This document shows, in pieces, positions 15,857 to 23,971 of a DNA stretch of 64,000 nt; the first letter of the stretch is position 1, and the number at the start of each line of letters is the position of its first letter. The translations under genes and the position numbers were made by a program. The notes under the pieces were generated by a model that searched no databases, had not been told where the DNA came from, and saw only the letters and a list, made by a program, of their open reading frames with translations. This stretch comes from Nocardiopsis dassonvillei_B (GTDB lineage Bacteria > Actinomycetota > Actinomycetes > Streptosporangiales > Streptosporangiaceae): assembly GCF_964273065.1 (NCBI RefSeq), contig NZ_OZ186815.1, positions 868,001 to 932,000 on the forward strand, in the 5' to 3' direction.

Positions 15857-16732
15857 TCACGCCGGGTCCGGCAGGTCCATGAGCGCGAGTTCGGCCGGGT
15901 CGACCACAGCGGTCATCTCCGTGATGCGGCCGTCGGCGACGGTGAAGACGAGGAGGGAGAGCGGAGTGCCGTCCTCGCTCCAGGAGATGACGCCGGGGCG
16001 GCCGTTGATGCTTGCCGCGTGTCCTCGTGCCGCGCTGCCGGCCACTCGCGCGCGTGTGGCGACTTCGGTGGCGCCGAGCGTGACGAACGTGCCGTTCGGG
16101 GTGTGGACGGTGAACTTCACTTCGGGGTGGAGAACCTGCAGCAGCTGCTCGAACCGGCCATCGCGGGCTGCGGCCAGGAAGGCCTGGACCACCTCGCGTT
16201 GTCGTCGTCCGGCGCTTGCCGGCTGCTGGGCGGCCTGTACCTTCCTGCGGGCGCGGCTGGCGAGCATTTTGGTCGCGTCGGCGGATTTGCCGAGGATGGT
16301 GCTGATCTCGCCGAAGGGCACGGCGAACACGTCGTGCAGCACGAACGCCAGTCGTTCGTCGGGGCGCAGCGAGTCGAGGACTGTGAGAAGCGCTAGGCCG
16401 ACGGAGTCCCCGAGTGCCACGAGGTCTTCCGGAGCGGGAGCGTCGTCGAGTGTCACGGTGAATTCGGACAGCCGGTCGTCGAAGGAGACCTCTGGGCGCG
16501 TCCGGCCCGACCGCAGGACGTCGAGGCTGATGCGGCCGACCACGGTGGTCAGCCAGCCGCCGAGGTTGTCGATGGTGTCGGTGTCCTGGCGGGAGAGCCG
16601 CAGCCACGCCTCTTGGACCACGTCCTCCGCATCGGCATGTGATCCGAGCACGCGGTGGGCGACGGCGCGCAGCCGGTCACGGTGGGACTCGAAGGCATCG
16701 ACGATCGAGTCCGCGGGGTGGGTGTCGGCCAT
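15857..16732 (-). CDS. ECF41-type sigma factor with C-terminal SnoaL-like domain
   Basis: The 291-residue protein has sigma region 2 at about residues 10-75 (VLGSHADAEDVVQEAWLRLS) and region 4 at about 110-170 (VFAVPFGEISTILGKSADATKML), then a roughly 100-residue SnoaL/NTF2-like domain. This fused regulatory domain replaces an anti-sigma factor and defines the ECF41 group. The adjacent, divergent carboxymuconolactone-decarboxylase gene is the classical partner and probable target. GC content is lower than in most of the window. ATG at 16732 is preceded by a GGGAGG ribosome site. Confidence 0.9.
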   Translation of the reverse strand: MADTHPADSIVDAFESHRDRLRAVAHRVLGSHADAEDVVQEAWLRLSRQDTDTIDNLGGWLTTVVGRISLDVLRSGRTRPEVSFDDRLSEFTVTLDDAPAPEDLVALGDSVGLALLTVLDSLRPDERLAFVLHDVFAVPFGEISTILGKSADATKMLASRARRKVQAAQQPASAGRRQREVVQAFLAAARDGRFEQLLQVLHPEVKFTVHTPNGTFVTLGATEVATRARVAGSAARGHAASINGRPGVISWSEDGTPLSLLVFTVADGRITEMTAVVDPAELALMDLPDPA

Positions 16733-16757
16733 GGTGTTACCTCCCTGGAAGCTGCTC

Positions 16758-16773
16758 CGTCATAGGGATGACG
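16758..16773. promoter_or_regulatory. Short dyad between sigma factor and partner gene
   Basis: CGTCAT (16758-16763) and ATGACG (16768-16773) flank AGGG in the 86-bp divergent intergenic region. The known ECF41 motif TGTCACA with a downstream CGTC is only weakly matched here (CGTCATA, 17 bases, CGCC). Function unproven. Confidence 0.3.
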
Positions 16774-16818
16774 CGCACAGGCGCCGCAACGTAACCCGAT
16801 GAAGGAGAGCACTCCCAC

Positions 16819-17277
16819 ATGGAAAACCGGCTCAAGGACAAGAACACGAACAATCCCGATATGTGGACCGCGGTCCAGCACCTCCAGAAGGCGATCGCCG
16901 CCGGGGGTGTCGACCCGAAGCTGCTCTCGCTGGTCCACCTGCGCGCCAGCCAGATCAACGGCTGCTCGGCATGTGTCCACGCCGGTGTCTCCGGAGGGAA
17001 GAGGGCCGGTGACACCGAGGAGAGGCTGCACAATGTCGCAGCGTGGCGCGAGGCGCCGTTCTACACCGACGCGGAACGCTCGGCACTGGCGCTGGCCGAG
17101 GCCGCCACCCGGTTGCAGGATGGTGCGCCGGGTGTCACCGACGAGATCTGGGAAGAGGTCAACGCCCACTTCACCGAGGAGCAGATCGGCGCGATCAACC
17201 TGGAGATCGCGCTGACCAACTTCTTCAACCGGATCAACCGCACCATCAAGGAACCGGCCGGCAAGAGCTGGGGCTGA
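16819..17277 (+). CDS. Carboxymuconolactone decarboxylase/AhpD-like protein
   Basis: The 152-residue protein of the CMD/AhpD fold carries the redox motif in RASQINGCSACVHAG (CxxC followed by His), the signature of alkylhydroperoxidase-like members. It may handle peroxides or act as a redox partner rather than as a true decarboxylase. Start ATG 16819 follows AAGGAGAG. It is the divergent neighbour of the ECF41 sigma factor and so its likely regulatory target. A second, related gene is found at 37223-37696. Confidence 0.88.
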   Translation: MENRLKDKNTNNPDMWTAVQHLQKAIAAGGVDPKLLSLVHLRASQINGCSACVHAGVSGGKRAGDTEERLHNVAAWREAPFYTDAERSALALAEAATRLQDGAPGVTDEIWEEVNAHFTEEQIGAINLEIALTNFFNRINRTIKEPAGKSWG

Positions 17278-17341
17278 GCCCAGCGTGGCTCTCACCCGCC
17301 GAGGCTTCGCCAGTGGGTGGGAGCCACGGGGTCGGGCAGGC

Positions 17342-17400
17342 GTGAAGCCCTGGTAGGACCGCTCTGCCAAGATCATGTCCGCTCGAACCAGGGGCTTCAC
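17342..17400. repeat. Inverted repeat at the left side of the transposase remnant
   Basis: GTGAAGCCCTGGT (17342-17354) and ACCAGGGGCTTCAC (17387-17400) are complementary with one bulged base. The right copy lies within the start of the transposase frame. It could be a terminal or subterminal repeat of the element; no matching right end is visible. Confidence 0.35.
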
Positions 17401-17976
17401 CTTGGTCACTTGTGCTGCCGCGCTCGACGTACCACGCCACGTCGTCGGGTTCCTCGCCCGGCCGCCGGCCGCCCGCCGGCGCAGGATCGGCACGCCGAAG
17501 CGCTCTCGCGCCCTGGGCCCGTTCCGCCGGGCGGTACCGGTGCTGCGCTGGTTCCGAGAACACGGCCGCGTGCACTGCCCGGTCCGGGATGCCGGGATCT
17601 CGTAGGCCACCGGCTACCGCTACCTCCATGAGGGCATCGGCGTGCCGGCCGCCCAAGCTCCTGATCTGCACGAGGTGTTGGACCTCTGCCTCACCGAGGG
17701 GATGACACACGTGGTGCTGGACGGCACGCCGATCGCCTGCGACCGGCTGGCCAGGGTCCGTGATAACGGCAACGACCTGTGGTTCTCCCAGAAGCACAAG
17801 AGCTTCGGCGGCAACATTCAGTTCCTGGCCGTACCGGACGGCACCCCGCTGTGGGTCTCCGGTGTCGAGTCGGGCTCCACTCCAGACATCACCGCAGCCC
17901 GTATCCACGTGCTGCCCGCGCTGTACAAGGCCGCCGCCGACGGGCTTCCCAAGCTCGCCGACAAGGGCTCCACTGA
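17375..17976 (+). pseudogene. Broken IS5-type (DDE) transposase
   Basis: Reading from ATG 17375, the frame gives an N-terminal helix-turn-helix region (VHCPVRDAGIS), then an in-frame amber codon at 17603-17605, then continues in the same frame with ATGYRYLHEGIG, VVLDGTPIACDRL (first catalytic Asp), FSQKHKSFGGNIQFL, SGSTPDITAARIH (second Asp region) and LADKG. The family normally continues KGYTGAG and on to the catalytic Glu, but homology stops at about 17976. The copy is therefore dead twice over, by nonsense and by 3' deletion. Sequence 17977-18217 shows no gene I can recognise. Confidence 0.8.
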
Positions 17977-18217
17977 GCCTCGGCCTTGGTGGAAGCGGAG
18001 TCGGAAGCCCTCTCATTGCCTTCGATCTCGTTCACCCACCGGCCGACCATACCGGCTGGTGCGGATGTCTCCCTGGGCCATACAGACCTCCTTCCCAGGG
18101 CCCCCGGCCCCCGGCAGCATCCCGGGTGATAGGACAAAAGTCGTTGCCACGTCGCTGGGGTGAACACCGGTCGGTCAACCCGCTGGCTGACGGTCCAGGT
18201 CGGTGATTGCCTGGCCG

Positions 18218-19204
18218 CTAGGCGGCGGGGGCGAGTTGGCGTTCCATAGCCAACAGTGCGGCTCCGACCAATCCGGCCTGGGCGCCCAGCTCTGCGAAGA
18301 CGATCGGGGGTAGGGTGCGCTGTGTTCCGGCGAAGACGTGTTTGCGGAAGCTGTCCTGGGTGGGAGGGTAGAGGTAGTCGCTGGTGGTGACCAGACCGCC
18401 ACCGATGATGATGGTCTGCGGGTCGAAGACGTTGACCAGACAGGCCAGCCCGGCACCAAGCCAGTAGCCGAGTTCGTCGAACAGGTCGCGGGAGATGCGG
18501 TCTCCTCGCCGGGCTGCGGCGAACACCGTCTCTCCGGTGACGTTGTCGGCTCCGCCTGCGAGTGTGGCGAGCAGCCCGTCAGGGTTGTTGGAGGCGGCTT
18601 CACGTCCCCGGCGCCCCAGGGCTGTTCCTGAAGCGTGGGCTTCCAGGCAGCCCACGGATCCGCATCCGCAGGTGACCCCTCCGGCAGGGTTGATGGCCAG
18701 GTGGCCAACCTCGGCTCCGATGCCGCTCTGTCCGCGGAAGAGAGCACCGTCCAGGATCAGGCCCCCGCCCAGTCCCGTGCCCACGGTCACCGCTACGACG
18801 TTGCGGTATCCGACGCCACCCCCCAGACGGGCCTCGGCCCAGGCAGCAGCGTTGGCGTCGTTCTCCACCACGGTGGGCAGGCCGGTACGCCGACTGAGCA
18901 ATTCTTGCAGGGGCAGGTCCCGGTAGGCATTGTTGGGTGCGGTGAGGATGTGGCCTGTGGGCCAGGAGATCATCCCGGCCGCTCCCACCCCCAGGGCTGT
19001 GACCTCGGGATGCAGGGCCCGCAGGCGGGCGACGAGGTCAGTGAGCGCAGCCAGGGTGGTATCAGCGCCTTCGTCTGAGGGACTGGGGACTTGGAGGCGA
19101 TGCAGGATCCGGCCGGTCGAGTCGATGACACCTCCGGCGATCTTGGTTCCTCCCACGTCCAAGCCGATGGCGTAGGTGGTCTCAGGCGGTGCGGTCGCGG
19201 TCAT
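18218..19204 (-). CDS. ROK family glucokinase-like sugar kinase
   Basis: The 328-residue kinase has the phosphate loop YAIGLDVGGTKIAGGVID near the N-terminus, the sugar-binding ENDANAAAWAEA, the second phosphate loop VTVGTGLGGGLIL, the GAEVGHL histidine and the zinc cluster CGCGSVGCLEAHASG. All catalytic elements are intact, so it should phosphorylate glucose or a related hexose or amino sugar in the cytoplasm. It is the last gene of a four-gene minus-strand operon behind a ROK regulator. GC is lower than the window average. Confidence 0.9.
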   Translation of the reverse strand: MTATAPPETTYAIGLDVGGTKIAGGVIDSTGRILHRLQVPSPSDEGADTTLAALTDLVARLRALHPEVTALGVGAAGMISWPTGHILTAPNNAYRDLPLQELLSRRTGLPTVVENDANAAAWAEARLGGGVGYRNVVAVTVGTGLGGGLILDGALFRGQSGIGAEVGHLAINPAGGVTCGCGSVGCLEAHASGTALGRRGREAASNNPDGLLATLAGGADNVTGETVFAAARRGDRISRDLFDELGYWLGAGLACLVNVFDPQTIIIGGGLVTTSDYLYPPTQDSFRKHVFAGTQRTLPPIVFAELGAQAGLVGAALLAMERQLAPAA

Positions 19205-19255
19205 GGTCGGTCGTCCTTTCTCTGTGTCGGCCGTGCCGGTCGACGGATACAGGGG

Positions 19256-20620
19256 TCAAAGATCCAAGTGGCCGGTGATCATGTCGTGCACGACCAAGGC
19301 CGCAGCCCCTCGGGCACCGTTCCATTCACCGGTCTCCTCGACCACCTCGACATGGCCGGGATCGATGCCGCTGCCGTAGACGTGTTCTTGAAGGGCCTCA
19401 CGCATGGCCCGGTCGTAGCGTGGGTCGAAGACCACCGGGGCTGACTCACCGATTCGGGCGATGGCAGGGCCGGTCAGGACGATGCGGGAGGTGTCGAGCA
19501 AGTCGACCAGGACAGATAGCCCAGTGCCCAGGTAAGAGCCGGCCTGGGTCCATGCGCGAATGGCGCGTTCGTCGCCTTCGTCGGCGAGCTTGCGGGCCTC
19601 GCCCAGGCTGTGGGCCTTGGAATTCTCCAGAACGGCGTCGCGGGTCGCCATGGCCTCCAAGCAGCCTTTGTCACCGCACCGGCATGGGCGGCCGTCGGGC
19701 TTGGCCAGGGTGTTGCCCAGTTCCAGACTCTTACCGCTGGCGCCCCGGTAGAGCTCGTGGTCAATGAACTGTGCGGCACCGATACCCACTTCGGTCACCA
19801 GGACGACGGTGAACGGTGCGTTGTTGAAACACGCGCCGCCACCGTAGAGCTGGTAGGCCGCCGCCCGTCCATGGGCGTCGTTGTCCACCACGATGTTGTC
19901 GACACCGGTCACGTCCCTGACCCGCTGACTGAGAGGGACGGTGGGGCCCCGCTTGTCTCGTCTGCGCCTGGGAGTACCCCACCGCAGGTCGGGAGAGAAC
20001 AGCACCTCACCGGTGTGGCGGTTGATGTGGCCTCCCAGAGACACCCCGATACCGACGACGGGGTCGATGCTCTGTTCCAGAGCATCGGGGTGGTGGTCGC
20101 GGATGCGTTCGAGGAGCTGCCGCTTGAGTGAGATGAACAGGTCCCGAATGGTGTCCACGACCCGGTCGGCGTTGACCCAGCCGTCCTTCGTCCAAGCTTC
20201 GGGCCCCAAGTCGGCGACCTGGAGCAGAACGACTCGGCCAGCCAGGTTCATGGCCACCCCGACCACTTTTTCGGCGGTGACCTCGAACCCGATGGTGTGG
20301 CGAGTGCGGTCATCGACCAGGACGGGTTTGGGCCTTCTGCCCTGGGACGCACCGCGTCCGGGGGCGGTGCGCACCATCTGACGGTCCTCCAGATGCTTCA
20401 CCAGGCCGCTGACCGTGCTGGGGGACAACCCCAAGAGCTTGGCGATGTCTCGAGTGGAGGGCCTCTGCACCGTGACGATGGTGGAGAAGACCCGCTCCAG
20501 GTTGCGGGTCGTCACCCCCTTCTTCTTGGCGTGCGACCGGTAGCTCAGATGCTGGCTTCTATCGATCTGGTCTTGGGCCTGCTGCACGGTCAGGCGAGAG
20601 CCGTACTGGTCCGATGACAT
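19256..20620 (-). CDS. ROK family transcriptional regulator (NagC/XylR type)
   Basis: The protein has 454 residues. A long basic N-terminus precedes a winged helix (STRDIAKLLGLSPSTVSGLVKHLE, about residues 55-80). The ROK domain follows, with DNDAHGRAAAY, TEVGIGAAQFID and the zinc cluster CRCGDKGCLEAMAT. ATG at 20620 has AAGGAA eight bases upstream and is preferred to an in-frame start at 20647, which lies inside the preceding gene. It sits directly upstream of a ROK kinase, an arrangement usual for sugar-responsive control, yet no sugar transporter is present. The insertion of about 20 residues around TPRRRRDKRGPT is unusual. Confidence 0.87.
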   Translation of the reverse strand: MSSDQYGSRLTVQQAQDQIDRSQHLSYRSHAKKKGVTTRNLERVFSTIVTVQRPSTRDIAKLLGLSPSTVSGLVKHLEDRQMVRTAPGRGASQGRRPKPVLVDDRTRHTIGFEVTAEKVVGVAMNLAGRVVLLQVADLGPEAWTKDGWVNADRVVDTIRDLFISLKRQLLERIRDHHPDALEQSIDPVVGIGVSLGGHINRHTGEVLFSPDLRWGTPRRRRDKRGPTVPLSQRVRDVTGVDNIVVDNDAHGRAAAYQLYGGGACFNNAPFTVVLVTEVGIGAAQFIDHELYRGASGKSLELGNTLAKPDGRPCRCGDKGCLEAMATRDAVLENSKAHSLGEARKLADEGDERAIRAWTQAGSYLGTGLSVLVDLLDTSRIVLTGPAIARIGESAPVVFDPRYDRAMREALQEHVYGSGIDPGHVEVVEETGEWNGARGAAALVVHDMITGHLDL

Positions 20621-20643
20621 GCAAGTTTCCTTCCATACGGGGG

Positions 20644-21387
20644 TCACTGAAGCGGGGTGAAGCCGATACCCGAGGGGTGAGGGCGGGGATCGTCCGAGGC
20701 CATGAGGCGGCGAACCAGGAACGCCACCCGCTTTCCGGAGGGCCGACGCATAGGGGTGTAGGTGATCTGATCACCGCGGCGCAGGTGCCCACATCCGGAC
20801 TCGGCTCCGGCCCTGCCGACAGTGGGGTGGGCGTGGTCCGACCGGCAGTGGGCGTAGCTCTTGGCATCACGCAACAGCAAGTCCAGCTCCACCTGTCTGA
20901 CGCTCTCCGAAGCCGGGGTGCGGACAACCCCCGGCGTCTCCTTGTAGGGCATGTGCACCACCACACCGGGCCTGCGGTCAGAGATGGTCAGAGGAACGGC
21001 GACCTTCCAACGCGACGCGATGTCCTCACGAGACGCAAGGCCGGCGCAGGCCAGAACCTCTTCGCCCAGGGCCGGTGCCAGGTGGCGTCGCAGCATCACC
21101 GCACGCCATTGGGCTGCGCGCAGAACAGACGGTGAGGGCACAGTCTCCGGCGCCAGGAGTACGTACCTGCTCTTCATGATCCCGAGCGCCCACATCGCCT
21201 CGATCACCGAAGTGTGCGCCTGGACGACGAAAAAGCGCAGCTCATTGGCCAAAACCATCGCGTACAGGTCCTGGCTCACAGCGTCGAGGTCGATGGGAAG
21301 GTGTCCGTCGAATTCCTGAACGATCTTGTTGAGTTCATGGAAGCCGATGACTGCGATCTTCGCGATGTCGTGGTTGCCAGTGCACAT
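20644..21387 (-). CDS. Unrecognised 247-residue protein in the ROK operon
   Basis: I do not recognise this family. The protein begins MCTGNHDIAKIAVIGFHELNK and is predicted soluble, with mixed helix and strand and no transmembrane segment or signal. The first third contains HTSVIEAMWALGIMKSRYVLL; the C-terminal third is rich in Arg, His and Pro and includes CRSDHAH and CGHLRRGDQ, which might bind a metal. GGAG lies 12 bases upstream of the ATG at 21387. The gene ends 23 bases before the ROK regulator start, so it is co-transcribed with it. Codon use is less GC-extreme than in flanking regions. Confidence 0.6.
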   Translation of the reverse strand: MCTGNHDIAKIAVIGFHELNKIVQEFDGHLPIDLDAVSQDLYAMVLANELRFFVVQAHTSVIEAMWALGIMKSRYVLLAPETVPSPSVLRAAQWRAVMLRRHLAPALGEEVLACAGLASREDIASRWKVAVPLTISDRRPGVVVHMPYKETPGVVRTPASESVRQVELDLLLRDAKSYAHCRSDHAHPTVGRAGAESGCGHLRRGDQITYTPMRRPSGKRVAFLVRRLMASDDPRPHPSGIGFTPLQ

Positions 21388-21448
21388 GATCGGAGCTCAC
21401 TCCCCGTTGAACAAGCCATGGTTAGGAGGGGTTGTGGTGCAACGGACA

Positions 21449-21485
21449 GTGGCCGGGACCCGCTTGATTCGCGGGTCCCGGCCAC
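21449..21485. terminator. Perfect 15-bp hairpin between two genes of the ROK operon
   Basis: GTGGCCGGGACCCGC (21449-21463) pairs exactly with 21471-21485 over a 7-nt loop. It lies between the small membrane gene and the 247-residue gene, both on the minus strand. It may attenuate or terminate transcription, or protect an mRNA end, so the distal genes may be expressed less than the first one. Confidence 0.6.
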
Positions 21486-21512
21486 CAGTGCTTCGGTCGG
21501 GACCCCCACCGC

Positions 21513-21800
21513 TCAGGTGGGAGTGGGGTCAGGGGCGCCTTCGGCGGGGTCCTGCTGGGGCAGCGAAGTGGAACGTGCCGTCTTGAACAGCAAGAACACG
21601 GTGGTGTAGGTAGTGAGGGCGCCGACGTCGTATGCGCTGGGGAAGAGCTGGCAGACGAACCCCAGGGGAGCGATGTGCAGCGCGATCAGGTAGGCGCGGG
21701 TCCGGACCATAGCGGGCGCACGCCACAGCAGAGTGAAACCGTGTGCCAGGTAGGTGACCGCCATGACCAGGCGGTTGTTGTCGACGGGTCCCAACGTCAT
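21513..21800 (-). CDS. Small membrane protein, 95 residues, unknown function
   Basis: ATG 21800 is preceded by GAAGGAG at ideal spacing and is preferred to an upstream in-frame start at 21848. The protein has two to three hydrophobic segments (around VMAVTYLAHGFTLLW, AYLIALHIAPLGFVC and TTYTTVFLLF), with a polar, proline-rich tail. No family recognised. It is the first gene of the ROK operon, about 115 nt downstream of a plausible promoter. Confidence 0.6.
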   Translation of the reverse strand: MTLGPVDNNRLVMAVTYLAHGFTLLWRAPAMVRTRAYLIALHIAPLGFVCQLFPSAYDVGALTTYTTVFLLFKTARSTSLPQQDPAEGAPDPTPT

Positions 21801-21921
21801 GAGAAAAACTCCTTCGATGGACGCAGACGTGGATGAATACGTGTCCACCGAAAACCGGAGATGACCCAGACGTGCCTTGGGTGAGAGCTCTTGACGCTCG
21901 CTTGCCTCTCACTTGACCACC

Positions 21922-21950
21922 AAGGTAAGGAGAACTGGCCAGTAAGGCAA
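21922..21950 (-). promoter_or_regulatory. Candidate promoter of the ROK operon
   Basis: On the minus strand TTGCCT (21950-21945) and TACCTT (21927-21922) are spaced by 17 bp and enclose the perfect palindrome ACTGGCCAGT (21934-21943). A further dyad, GTTCG-GTTAA-CGAAC, lies just upstream at 21971-21985. This AT-rich patch is a good place for operators of the ROK protein. Confidence 0.45.
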
Positions 21951-22264
21951 GCCATTGCCAAAGGAAGATCGTTCGGTTAACGAACATTAAGTTACCTTCG
22001 GAGGGGGTTGCTCACTCGGAGGCTTTCTCCAAGCCGGGGAAGCCAACCGCCCAGAAATTGCTTTTCCGCAGTTCAGAGGCACCGCGAGTCGAACTCCGCA
22101 GTCGAGATCCGCTGCATGGGCAGAACCCCCCGCCGCATCCGACGGGACTGAAGAAGCAGAGAAGCGGTCAGACCCTTCGACTACTCGGGCGGTCGATACC
22201 GCCCGGCGTGTCACTGCGGGCCCTATCATGCGTCAGACGTTGCACCAAGGCGGTCCGGACACGC

Positions 22265-22298
22265 AAAAAGCCCCCGCGCAACGCTCGGTTGCACGGGG
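22265..22298 (-). terminator. Intrinsic terminator with U-tract, orphan
   Basis: Read on the minus strand, CCCCGTGCAAC and GTTGCGCGGGG form an 11-bp stem (one wobble pair) over a 5-nt loop, followed by GCTTTTTGCG. This is the only hairpin in the window with a clear T-run. It does not belong to the M20 gene, which has its own hairpin 310 bp upstream. Confidence 0.7.
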
Positions 22299-22608
22299 AC
22301 CGTCGTGATATCAGCGTGACCTTAGCCGGACCTGCGGTTGGCGCTCGACTTCTCCTGCACCGGCTCGGGTCCGTCATGGCCAGGCCGTGGTCCCGCCTGG
22401 AGGCCAGACCCCCCGAAGAAGACCCGGCAGGCACCCTCACCTCTGGTGAGTAGAAGAACTCCCGCCAAGCGTGGATCACTTCCTGTCAGCACCGGCTTCC
22501 AGGAACCCGGTCCTGTCCGTGTCCGGTCACGTCCACCGAACCTGCCCGAGCAGACCCCCCGCCCCGCCCCGCTCCGCTCCGAAGAACAGTGCCCGGGACG
22601 CGGCGAAC
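22299..22608 (-). other. Gene-less stretch ending in an orphan terminator (possible small RNA)
   Basis: No open frame here has convincing codon bias, and the longest one runs through the terminator. The sequence contains local stems such as CCAGGC/GCCTGG on the minus strand. A short non-coding transcript ending at the 22265-22298 terminator is possible. 21986-22264 likewise shows no gene. Confidence 0.3.
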
Positions 22609-22636
22609 CCAGGGGGCGGGCCGGCCCGCCCCCTGG
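22609..22636. terminator. Perfect palindrome after the M20 deacylase gene
   Basis: CCAGGGGGCGGGCC is followed immediately by its exact complement, giving 28 bp of perfect symmetry that starts 10 bp beyond the deacylase stop. It is the likely terminator of the transporter/deacylase operon. Confidence 0.65.
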
Positions 22637-22646
22637 CCGGGCGCGG

Positions 22647-23930
22647 TCAGGGGGCCTCGGCGAGCCCGCACCACTGGGCGATGAACAGGGCGATGGACTT
22701 GGTGATCCGCCGCACGGACTCCACGTCGACGCGCTCGTCGTACCCGTGGATGGCCTCGGAGACCGGGCCGTAGACCAGCGCCGGGACCCCCTGGTACAGG
22801 GCGTAGACACGGCCGTCGAGGTAGCCGGGGGTGGTGAAGGTGCGCAGCTCGTCCTTGAAGACGGTCTCGTGGGCGCTCCGCAGCACGTTCTCGGCGTCCG
22901 TGCCCTCGGGCAGGACGTAACCCTGGGCGTAGAAGCCGGTCCGCTCGCCCACGGCCTCGATGGGGTGGCCCGCGTCGTCGGTGGTGGTGTCGCGCAGCAC
23001 CGCCTGGATCTGCTCCCAGGCGTCGTCGGCGCTCACCCCGGGGTAGATGGCGGCCCGGACCTGGAGCTCGCACCAGGCGGGGACGCTGGACGGCCAGTCG
23101 CCGCCGGTGATACCGCCGAGGTTGAAGTTGATGGGGTGGTCCAGGTCCTCGAAGTAGGGGTGCTCCTCCTTCTCGTCGTTCCAGCGCTGTTCGAGCTCGC
23201 GCAGCCTGCCCATCACGTGGTGCGCCGCGTCGATCGCGTTGAACCCCGCCGACATCTCCCTGGGGTGTGTCGGGTGGCCCGCCACGCGGACGGTGAACCA
23301 GATGACGCCGACGTTGGCGCGGACGAGCATGTCCTCCTCGGGTTCGGGGATCAGTACGGCGTCGGCGGTGTACCCGCGCTGGATCGTCGCGAGCGCGCCG
23401 TTGCCGGTGCACTCCTCCTCGGCCACGGACTGGAAGTGGATGCGCCCGGCGGGGGCGAACCCGGCGGCGAGCAGGGCGTCGTAGGCGAAGAGGTTGGCCG
23501 CCAGCCCCGCCTTCATGTCGCCGCTGCCCCGGCCGTGGAGCCAGCCGTCGATGATCGGGGCGTCCCAGGGCGACCGGGACCACTCCTCCGGGGGGCCTTC
23601 GGGGACGACGTCGATGTGGCCGTTGAGGATGAGCGAGCGTCCGCCGCCCGCGGCCGGGGTGTAGGTGCCCACGACGTTCTCGACGCCCTCGTAGGAGACC
23701 TTGATCTTTCCGGCGCCGGGGTGGGCGGCGATCTCCTCGGGGTCGAGTTCCCAGCGGTCCATGGCCAGCCCCCTGCTCACCATGGCCTCGTACATCAGGT
23801 CCTGCGCGGAGGCCTCCCGGGTGCGCAGGGAGGGGTGGCGCACGAGTTCCTGTGTGAAGGCCAGCTGGGCTTCGAAGGCGTCGTCGACCGCCGCTTCGAT
23901 ACGCGCGATGACGTCGGGTGCGAGGTTCAC
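22647..23930 (-). CDS. M20 family deacylase/peptidase (ArgE/DapE type)
   Basis: The 427-residue zinc hydrolase shows metal ligands in order: LNGHIDVVPEG (His-x-Asp), RGSGDMKAG (bridging Asp), the catalytic pair in SVAEEECTGNGA, and a late HGYDERV. The dimerisation (lid) domain lies at about residues 200-310. It should remove an acyl or aminoacyl group from an N-acylated amino acid or dipeptide-like substrate in the cytoplasm. GTG 23930 has AGGAGA five bases upstream. It follows the MHS transporter gene by 41 bp, so uptake and hydrolysis of the same compound are probably linked, under the divergent PucR regulator. Confidence 0.88.
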   Translation of the reverse strand: MNLAPDVIARIEAAVDDAFEAQLAFTQELVRHPSLRTREASAQDLMYEAMVSRGLAMDRWELDPEEIAAHPGAGKIKVSYEGVENVVGTYTPAAGGGRSLILNGHIDVVPEGPPEEWSRSPWDAPIIDGWLHGRGSGDMKAGLAANLFAYDALLAAGFAPAGRIHFQSVAEEECTGNGALATIQRGYTADAVLIPEPEEDMLVRANVGVIWFTVRVAGHPTHPREMSAGFNAIDAAHHVMGRLRELEQRWNDEKEEHPYFEDLDHPINFNLGGITGGDWPSSVPAWCELQVRAAIYPGVSADDAWEQIQAVLRDTTTDDAGHPIEAVGERTGFYAQGYVLPEGTDAENVLRSAHETVFKDELRTFTTPGYLDGRVYALYQGVPALVYGPVSEAIHGYDERVDVESVRRITKSIALFIAQWCGLAEAP

Positions 23931-23971
23931 GGAGTTCTCCTGTCGTCGGGTCTGTCGTCGGTGCGGGCGCT

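Noticed and set aside
18218..20620. Possible sugar PTS or ABC uptake genes expected beside the ROK pair
   Set aside because: Neither neighbour has transporter features; the small membrane protein is too short and lacks known motifs.
21529..21987. Alternative 152-codon gene starting near the AT-rich palindrome
   Set aside because: Overlaps the small membrane gene in another frame, which has a far better ribosome site and hydrophobic helices; its start lies upstream of the predicted promoter.
22168..22479. 103-codon minus-strand frame in the empty stretch
   Set aside because: Runs straight through a clear intrinsic terminator and has Arg/Ser-rich, non-protein-like composition.
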